Of a stretch of 64,000 bases of DNA, positions 60,253-64,000 are shown piece after piece. Both the position numbers and the translations under genes were made by a program. This DNA is from [Clostridium] citroniae WAL-17108. GTDB taxonomy: Bacteria > Bacillota > Clostridia > Lachnospirales > Lachnospiraceae. The DNA lies in NCBI RefSeq assembly GCF_000233455.1, contig NZ_JH376420.1, positions 820,941 through 884,940 of the forward strand. Reading direction: 5' to 3'. Position 1 is the first letter of the stretch. Every line of letters begins with the position of its first letter. The notes under the pieces were generated by a model, which was given only the letters and a program-made list of their open reading frames with translations, made no database searches and had not been told where the DNA came from.

Positions 60253-61614
60253 CTAAAATAATCGGAACATTTTTGTCAGCAAAATAATGATCGGCAATGC
60301 CAGCACCGTTTTCTCTAAGAATATACAGCAGAGATCCTTTAGTCTGACCGGCACCTTTGAGGAGATCAGGATGGAACCGATCTCGGTGATATATATGATC
60401 TGGACCAACGACAATGCGCCCAATACAAATCTTGTTTTTAAGCTCCCCACCCCTGCCAGCAGAATGGAGGGCAGGAACATGTCGATAAACCCGATAATGG
60501 TTGCAGGCGCCACAGAAAAGGCATCCTCAATCCCAAGTAACTGCAGATAGTATCCAAAGGGAATGGACAGCCATTCAAATACCGGTGTATACGCCTCCAC
60601 CATGCAGGCAATGGTTCCGAAGGCCATTACAATGGGCGCTGTCTGGAACACGATCCCCATAAATGTATCCAGTCCGCTGACCAGGATCTGTTTCAGCCCG
60701 GGTCCCTTTGCCGCCTTCTCAACAGCCAGCTTCAATGCCCACTGGTGCATGGTGTATCCTTCCAGTTCTTCCTCCTTCACCTGCTTGCCCACGTCCGGGC
60801 AGAACTCCTCCGGATACAGGCAAAGGGGCGGGATCCGGATCATAACGGCCGCGCTCAACACTCCGGTAATTGTGACAATGAGATAAAAGGGAACAAACAG
60901 ATGATCCACTCCGATCATGGCAGCGATCACCAGGCTGAATGGCAGGGATACGGCGGAAAAGCAGCATGCGATCACAATAGCCTCTCTGGCCGTGTAATAT
61001 CCACGCTCGTACTGCTTAATGGTTAGGACCGCCCCCACCGTATTGCTCCCCAGCCATGAGGCCAGCAGATCCACCGCCGCCCTTCCCGGCAGGCGGAATA
61101 CCGGCCTGGTCACCCTGCGCAGCATGGTCCCCACATAGTCCATGATCCCGAAATCCGTCAGCAGCGGAATCAGAAATGCCGCTGCCATAAACCACACGGT
61201 AATGGTCTTGAGCAGATTCAACATGGTCCCGCCCGTATCCGGAGAGACCACAACATGAAAGCCAGCTCCAAAGTAAACCATGACCGCAAACACAGCTCCC
61301 AGGACACGGCATACATAATAGAACGTATTACAGGAAAAAAGGCTGTTCCAGCGTTCACTTTCCACGATCCAGGCCGGCTTCAGGAACCGTCTGACAGTGG
61401 AGCATACTGCCGACAGGACAATGGCTGCTACCACCACAGTGGTGATCACAGGGGCTAACAGCTTTTGCATGAGATCCGTAATGATGCCAATGAGTATGGT
61501 CATATTCCCCTGCCACTGGATGGGAAGCAGAAAGATCACTGTTCCCAATACAGACGGAATAAGAAATCTGCATAACTCCTGTAAAGTATACGTTCTGTTG
61601 CCTTGGCTCTCCAT
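60253..61614 (-). CDS. YjiH family membrane transporter (nucleoside recognition / Gate domain)
   Basis: A 453-residue membrane protein with eight to ten spans and the Gate-type cores GRAAVDLLASWLGSNTVGAVLTIKQYERG and the closing LSLVQIIYITEIGSILI. YjiH-family proteins are predicted carriers of unclear substrate, common next to amino acid and peptide catabolism genes. Divergent from the PucR gene; the gap holds the TATGAATCACCAA motif at 61741, with a candidate minus-strand -10 TATACT at 61681-61676. Confidence 0.85.
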   Translation of the reverse strand: MESQGNRTYTLQELCRFLIPSVLGTVIFLLPIQWQGNMTILIGIITDLMQKLLAPVITTVVVAAIVLSAVCSTVRRFLKPAWIVESERWNSLFSCNTFYYVCRVLGAVFAVMVYFGAGFHVVVSPDTGGTMLNLLKTITVWFMAAAFLIPLLTDFGIMDYVGTMLRRVTRPVFRLPGRAAVDLLASWLGSNTVGAVLTIKQYERGYYTAREAIVIACCFSAVSLPFSLVIAAMIGVDHLFVPFYLIVTITGVLSAAVMIRIPPLCLYPEEFCPDVGKQVKEEELEGYTMHQWALKLAVEKAAKGPGLKQILVSGLDTFMGIVFQTAPIVMAFGTIACMVEAYTPVFEWLSIPFGYYLQLLGIEDAFSVAPATIIGFIDMFLPSILLAGVGSLKTRFVLGALSLVQIIYITEIGSILISSKVPVRLKDLCCIFLEKTVLALPIIILLTKMFRLF

Positions 61615-61740
61615 ATCGTTTCTCCTATGTGATGATTCTATGTTCCGCCCCGCTGAGAGGTCTGATTTTTAAAACCAGTATAATCTGTTGATACTGTTTT
61701 TTCTATTGTGTATATCTACAAAATTACAGTTTTGTTTTTA

Positions 61741-61753
61741 TATGAATCACCAA
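61741..61753. promoter_or_regulatory. TATGAATCACCAA motif, copy 2 (YjiH/PucR divergent gap)
   Basis: Identical to the motif at 59967-59979. It lies about 65-70 bases upstream of the candidate -10 of the YjiH operon and about 45 bases before the -35 of the PucR gene, places where an activator could act. Confidence 0.55.
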
Positions 61754-61794
61754 TTCATTTTCCGGCCTTTTCTATTTAAGTTTAAATTATCATC

Positions 61795-61823
61795 TTTGCA
61801 TGTTCAGGGAACAATGATATAAT
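61795..61823 (+). promoter_or_regulatory. promoter of the PucR gene
   Basis: TTTGCA (61795-61800), 17-base spacer ending in TGA, TATAAT (61818-61823), 19 bases before the ATG at 61843. Confidence 0.7.
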
Positions 61824-61842
61824 CTCAGATAAGGCGGTGGAT

Positions 61843-63528
61843 ATGATGGGAGATAATTCATTAAAGTATACGTTTCACAATGATTTCAAGGAGGTTTCCA
61901 TAAGGGATCTTCTCAATACAAAGCAAATGTATTCCTGTGATACGGTCATAACACAACAGGGACTTCAGCGTGTCATAAAAAGCGCAACCGTTATGGATGT
62001 GGAGGATATTGACGACTGGCTCCATGAAGGGGATATCCTGATCATAAGCCGTTTTATGCGCACCTGCCTCACTGAAAAGTTCATCAATACCCTGCACCAG
62101 AAGCAGATCTCCGGTGTCATCACACATAAGCTGTATGAAGAATATATTACCACGGAACAGAAAAACTTATTGATGAATTATCATATTCCTCTTATATTTA
62201 TAGAGGACAATGTTCCGTGGCGTGATATGATCGTCCTGATCCAGAATCTGGTCATCAACAATCAGACGCAGTACCTTGTTGAAAACCAGAATTTCCAGAA
62301 CTCCATCATCAATTACCTGTCCAAAAACTATACCCTCAACAGTCTGTGTGAGATCGTACACAACCTGACACAGATCACCATCGCCATTGCCGACTATAAC
62401 CTGCGGCTGCAGGACAGCTCAAACGATAATAACTGGAACACGGAACTGTATAACCTGAGGGTCAGCGCCCTGCACCACCGCATTCCCATTGGCGAGAACT
62501 TTAACGGCGTCACAATGAACGGCTACAGATACCAGGACACTGCCATTAACGGGGAGTATCAGTATTTTATCATCCCCTCCCATATTTCAAAGTTTACCTC
62601 CGCATTTTTTATCATTGTAAAATACCGCTCCTTCGCGGAGACACTGCCCCCGGAGTTGATCTGCAGGCTGGAGACCATTGAGTCCATCTATTCTCTGAAA
62701 AACAGTATTACCGCTGAATTCGAGAAATCAAATTATTATTTTAAAAGTGTTGTTTTTGAAAGTCTCCTGGATATGTCCCACGAAGACCGTGCCCGAAAAA
62801 AGCAGATCGGCCTGAGCCTGAACACGGAGCTCAGCGGCAGCTATTACCTGCTTTTGATCAACAGCCGCAAGGACTTAAATATCTTTAACAATGTGGGACT
62901 GCTGACCGGATTTATCAATCATTTAAAACATATCAAGTTATACAATAATAAATTCCTGGTCTTTTTATATAAGGAACAATGGGTCATCCTGATCGATGAC
63001 AAGGTCCCCTCCATCAAGGCCATGGGCGCACAGTTATACGATGCCCTTTCCACCTATTTTAATTCCTCCCATTTCATCATGGGGATCAGTGACCTGCACC
63101 ATTACTGGGATCTGAGAAGGGCCTTTAATGAAGCTGCTTTTACCATCAATTACGCAAAAAACAAACAGGACAATGTGTGTCTTTTGGTATACGGGGAATT
63201 GGGGATCATCAAACTGTTCACCGACAGCAACGGCAATATCAATGACGCCTACCTCAATGAACTGTATCAATCCTATTTAAAACCCATTGTGGATTACGAC
63301 AAAAAGCATTCCTCGGACCTGTATCTTACCCTGGAATACTTTTTCTCCAATGAGCTTTCCTATAAAATAACAAGCGAAAAGCTATTCATCCATGTCAACA
63401 CCCTCCATGCCAGGATCGCAAAAATAGAGAACCTGATCCATGTCAGCTTCTCTAATCTTGACAGTATTATTGGGCTTCGCCTTACGATCCTGTTGAATCA
63501 GTTTGATTATTTTTCACATTATAGGTAG
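61843..63528 (+). CDS. PucR family transcriptional regulator
   Basis: A 561-residue regulator. Residues 10-140 are the PucR N-terminal ligand domain (VSIRDLLNTKQMYSCDTVITQQGLQRVI; DWLHEGDILIIS), a middle GGDEF-like region follows (about 280-430), and residues 490-555 are the PucR C-terminal helix-turn-helix (TLEYFFSNELSYKITSEKLFIHVNTLHARIAKIENL). PucR proteins respond to purine or amino-acid catabolism intermediates. GTG 61837 and ATG 61846 are also possible starts. It faces the YjiH operon and probably controls both flanking operons. Confidence 0.9.
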   Translation: MMGDNSLKYTFHNDFKEVSIRDLLNTKQMYSCDTVITQQGLQRVIKSATVMDVEDIDDWLHEGDILIISRFMRTCLTEKFINTLHQKQISGVITHKLYEEYITTEQKNLLMNYHIPLIFIEDNVPWRDMIVLIQNLVINNQTQYLVENQNFQNSIINYLSKNYTLNSLCEIVHNLTQITIAIADYNLRLQDSSNDNNWNTELYNLRVSALHHRIPIGENFNGVTMNGYRYQDTAINGEYQYFIIPSHISKFTSAFFIIVKYRSFAETLPPELICRLETIESIYSLKNSITAEFEKSNYYFKSVVFESLLDMSHEDRARKKQIGLSLNTELSGSYYLLLINSRKDLNIFNNVGLLTGFINHLKHIKLYNNKFLVFLYKEQWVILIDDKVPSIKAMGAQLYDALSTYFNSSHFIMGISDLHHYWDLRRAFNEAAFTINYAKNKQDNVCLLVYGELGIIKLFTDSNGNINDAYLNELYQSYLKPIVDYDKKHSSDLYLTLEYFFSNELSYKITSEKLFIHVNTLHARIAKIENLIHVSFSNLDSIIGLRLTILLNQFDYFSHYR

Positions 63529-63631
63529 GAGACATTAGTGTGAAAGAAAGTAGAGGTCAGCCAATAAATGGCGCACTTAATCAAGCTGTCATAAATGACA
63601 ACTTTCGAAAAAGTAGATTATTAAATGATAA

Positions 63632-64000
63632 TTAGGAAGCTGCTGTTTTTTGTGGTGGAGGATATAAACCTTCACGTACAAGTAATTTCATAGCTTGTTT
63701 GATAGCCTTAGCTTTTTGTTTTTCTACAAGGGTTTCTGGCATATCGATTTTGTATAAGTCGCTCGGATTCCATACTTCTCCAGTAGATAGCATCTGGAAG
63801 ATAGCAGTAAGAATCATGCGCGCGATAGCAACAATGGCTCTTTTCTTGCCACGGCGTTTTGTAAGAGATTCATATTTCTTTTTGTAGTAAGGAGACTTTT
63901 CGGATTTAACGGCCGCATGAGCACATTGCACTAATGCAGGTTTGAGGTAAACTCCAGCACGTGTAATTCGAACAGATTTCTTCTTACCACCAGATTCGTT
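63632..64000 (-). mobile_element. IS110 family transposase, C-terminal part (cut by window edge)
   Basis: The minus-strand frame is open from the stop at 63632 to the right edge (123 residues). It reads as the IS110/Transposase_20 C-terminal region: NESGGKKKSVRITRAGVYLKPALVQCAHAAVKSE, then YYKKKYESLTKRRGKKRAIVAIARMILTAIFQMLSTGE. The N-terminal catalytic DEDD domain lies outside the window. No terminal inverted repeats are expected for IS110. The 100 bases between the PucR stop and 63632 contain a short hairpin TGTCAT-AA-ATGACA but nothing else clear; the left end of the element should lie there. Confidence 0.88.

Noticed and set aside
63529..63631. Terminal inverted repeats of the insertion element
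   Set aside because: Only a small TGTCAT-AA-ATGACA hairpin is visible; IS110 elements normally lack terminal repeats and the other end lies outside the window.

Overview
The window looks like chromosome of a low-to-mid GC Gram-positive anaerobe of class Clostridia, most likely Lachnospiraceae (Enterocloster/Lacrimispora-like). This is inferred from strong AGGAGG-type ribosome sites and from the gene families present: RsiV/SigV-like pair, YolD plus Y-family polymerase, anaerobic molybdenum hydroxylase, citrate lyase, large hybrid kinases with a SnoaL-like N-terminus, IS110. No rRNA, tRNA or CRISPR array was seen.

Layout. 1-1323: ECF sigma factor and its RsiV-like anti-sigma factor (cut by the window edge). 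1448-4121: TetR - MATE exporter - cytidylate-kinase-like operon with a two-operator promoter. 4248-6761: AT-rich patch with a decayed nitroreductase, a DUF6273 protein and a SMEK-domain protein. 6810-8380: second MATE exporter behind a possible attenuator. 8444-10834: manganese-type CDF exporter, MntR/DtxR regulator and a MarR regulator, with a striking repeated palindrome in the promoter. 10992-14772: membrane-anchored amidase, YolD-like protein and Y-family DNA polymerase. 14841-23637: one long operon for a molybdenum hydroxylase (2Fe-2S subunit, Mo subunit, an FAD subunit with a whole GltD-like reductase inserted in it, a degenerate paralogue of that subunit, a MobA-like transferase, a phosphatase-HD protein), facing a Crp/Fnr regulator.

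24646-35034: citrate fermentation. citDEF, a CitMHS transporter, a MatC-like transporter and a beta-propeller lactonase run leftward; a LysR regulator, citC and a citX-citG fusion run rightward. The shared promoter gap has three ATTC-N7-GAAT boxes. 35104-41736: hybrid sensor kinase, DsbA-like protein, two acetyltransferases and a homocysteine methyltransferase.

41927-53614: a sugar or polyol regulon: ABC importer plus alpha/beta hydrolase, and an SDR dehydrogenase - split transketolase - FGGY kinase operon, with a divergent LacI regulator. Three look-alike palindromes, two of them sitting exactly on the -10 boxes of the two operons, tie it together.

53856-63528: a guanidino-compound energy pathway (agmatine-deiminase-like protein, carbamoyltransferase with HMLP instead of HCLP, carbamate kinase) with a D-2-hydroxyacid dehydrogenase, a YfcC transporter, a YjiH transporter and a PucR regulator; an exact 13-base motif recurs in both promoter gaps. 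The right edge cuts an IS110-family transposase.

The best candidates for something new are the GltD-in-FAD-subunit fusion with its decayed twin, the guanidino pathway with altered substrate motifs, the transketolase-based polyol regulon, and the habit of in-frame short tandem repeats (12, 15 or 18 bases) in at least five genes.
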